DNA of 14,796 bases from Candidatus Moraniibacteriota bacterium (GTDB lineage: Bacteria > Patescibacteriota > Minisyncoccia > Moranbacterales > UBA2206). Numbering within the stretch: the first letter of the stretch is position 1; each line of letters starts with the position of its first letter. The stretch lies in assembly GCA_023261605.1 (NCBI GenBank), contig JAHFOP010000001.1, forward strand, positions 32,137-46,932. The letters run 5' to 3'. The position numbers and the translations under genes were made by a program. The notes below the pieces were generated by a model, which made no database searches, was not told the DNA's origin, and saw only the letters and a program-made list of their open reading frames with translations. Below are positions 13,685 to 14,796 of the stretch, one piece after another.

Positions 13685-14796
13685 TTGAATACTGATGTTT
13701 CTGAAATAAAAAACCGCCTGAATATTGTGGATGTTTTGGGTGACTATATTCGCTTAGATAAGGCTGGAGCCAATTTTCGGGCTCTCTGCCCTTTTCACAA
13801 TGAGAAGAGCCCGTCTTTCATGGTCAGCGAAGAACGCCAGATGTGGCACTGTTTTGGGTGTCAGAAGGGCGGTGACATCTTTGCTTTTGTCATGGAAATG
13901 GAAGGATTGGATTTTCGCGAGACGCTGAAGATTTTGGCGGAGAAAGCGGGGGTGCAACTTAAGAGCTTTGATCCGGAGGCCACCAAGAAAAAAGATCGCA
14001 CTTTGGAAATTTTGGAACTGGCCACGAAATGGTACGAACATCAATTGTGGAGCGGACCCGGAAAAATAAAAATTGCCGGCTATCTGCGCGAACGAGGCTT
14101 GCAAGATGAAACCAGTCACGATTTTCGTTTGGGCTATGCGCCCAAGGGCTGGCGTAATCTGTTGGGTTTTTTGAATAAGCGCGGTTTTCAGCCGGATGAA
14201 ATTTTGCGTACTGGGCTCATTATTAAAAAAGACAATTCCAGTGAATACTATGACCGTTTTCGGGAGCGCATTATGTTTCCAATCAGGGATTATCTGGGTC
14301 ACGTGGTGGGCTACAGCGCTCGCGTGGCGCCGGGGGGAGACGAGACGCAAGCCAAATATGTCAACACGCCGGAAACAGAAGTCTATCATAAAAGCAAGAT
14401 TCTTTATGGCATTGATCAAGCCAAAGACAGCATTAAAAAAAAGAATTTTGCGCTACTAGTAGAGGGTAATATGGATGTGATCGCGGCGAGTCAAGCCGGA
14501 CTGAAAAACACCATTGCAGTCAGCGGGACAGCATTGACGACCGATCAAATTGGTATCATCAAAAGATATGCGCCGCGCATCAAAATGTTTTTCGATATGG
14601 ATTCGGCCGGTGAAGCAGCCACGAAAAAAAGTGTAAAGTTGTGTTTGGAAAAAGATTTAGCAGTGGAAGTGGTGACGCTCCCGAGCGGTAAAGACGCGGC
14701 CGACATCGCGCGCGAAAATCCCGAGCAGCTGCTACGCGCTGTGGAAAAATCACTGGGCGTAATGGAATATTTTTTGCAAAAACTTTATGCCAAATT
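13685..14796 (+). CDS. dnaG: DNA primase DnaG (3' end outside the window)
   Basis: Synthesises RNA primers for replication, acting with the replicative helicase. The first 370 codons are present and the frame runs off the window. The zinc-binding domain has C35, H38, C56 and C59 (CPFH and CFGC) with NEKSPSF between them. The RNA polymerase core follows, with YDRFRERIMFPIRD and VVGYSARV, and then the Toprim motifs with E260 (EGNMDV) and D304/D306 (FFDMDSAG) as metal ligands. Most primases have EGYMDV, so N262 is unusual. The start is uncertain: an in-frame TAA at 13658-13660 limits it and no ATG or GTG lies in the right place, so TTG at 13685 is chosen because it gives the normal short N-terminus before the zinc domain. 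The C-terminal helicase-interaction domain is not in view. Confidence 0.95.
   Translation, partial: MNTDVSEIKNRLNIVDVLGDYIRLDKAGANFRALCPFHNEKSPSFMVSEERQMWHCFGCQKGGDIFAFVMEMEGLDFRETLKILAEKAGVQLKSFDPEATKKKDRTLEILELATKWYEHQLWSGPGKIKIAGYLRERGLQDETSHDFRLGYAPKGWRNLLGFLNKRGFQPDEILRTGLIIKKDNSSEYYDRFRERIMFPIRDYLGHVVGYSARVAPGGDETQAKYVNTPETEVYHKSKILYGIDQAKDSIKKKNFALLVEGNMDVIAASQAGLKNTIAVSGTALTTDQIGIIKRYAPRIKMFFDMDSAGEAATKKSVKLCLEKDLAVEVVTLPSGKDAADIARENPEQLLRAVEKSLGVMEYFLQKLYAK

Noticed and set aside
13754..14419. A 221-codon minus-strand open frame opposite dnaG
   Set aside because: The sense strand encodes an intact DnaG zinc-binding and catalytic core, so the antisense frame is a shadow.
1..14796. 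CRISPR arrays, insertion sequences, prophage genes and toxin-antitoxin pairs
   Set aside because: No regularly spaced direct repeats, transposase or integrase motifs, or small paired genes of that type were seen on either strand.

Overview
The window looks like a chromosomal segment of a bacterium with a reduced genome, most likely a member of the Candidate Phyla Radiation / Patescibacteria (Parcubacteria- or Moranbacteria-like). This is an inference from several things: moderately AT-rich DNA; compact RpoB (about 1133 aa) and RpoC (1194 aa) without large lineage-specific inserts; a tRNA gene without an encoded CCA; start codons that mostly lack a Shine-Dalgarno sequence; and lineage-orphan coiled-coil proteins. 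UGA is used as a stop (the gene ending at 2844), so the recoded UGA code of Gracilibacteria/Absconditabacteria does not apply. All supported genes are on the + strand.

Layout. 1-794: a monocistronic HU gene (160-444) with its own promoter and terminator, then a single tRNA-Pro(UGG) (599-669), also flanked by promoter and terminator. 794-2898: a membrane-anchored M23 peptidase, msrA, msrB and a small SHOCT-domain membrane protein, closed by a terminator. 2899-3967: a lipoprotein N-acetylmuramoyl-L-alanine amidase, whose promoter sits so close that its mRNA may be leaderless, followed 4 bp later by an 88-aa protein that resembles only the N-terminal part of TsaB. 3968-4274: a regulatory-looking leader with two promoter candidates, a terminator-like hairpin and a perfect palindrome. 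4275-11294: rpoB and rpoC. 11322-13568: the rpoC terminator, whose 3' arm contains the -35 box of a perfect-consensus extended -10 promoter; this drives two unrecognised acidic coiled-coil proteins (589 and 102 aa) up to a strong terminator. 13685-end: the 5' part of dnaG, cut by the window end.

How the parts fit. The core is information processing: nucleoid protein, tRNA, RNA polymerase beta/beta' and primase. A cell-envelope and oxidative-repair block (two peptidoglycan hydrolases, MsrA/MsrB, a small membrane protein) lies between. The most novel material is the two-gene coiled-coil unit between rpoBC and dnaG, the mini TsaB-like protein before rpoB, and the layered rpoB leader. No CRISPR array, insertion sequence, transposase, prophage gene or toxin-antitoxin pair was recognised.
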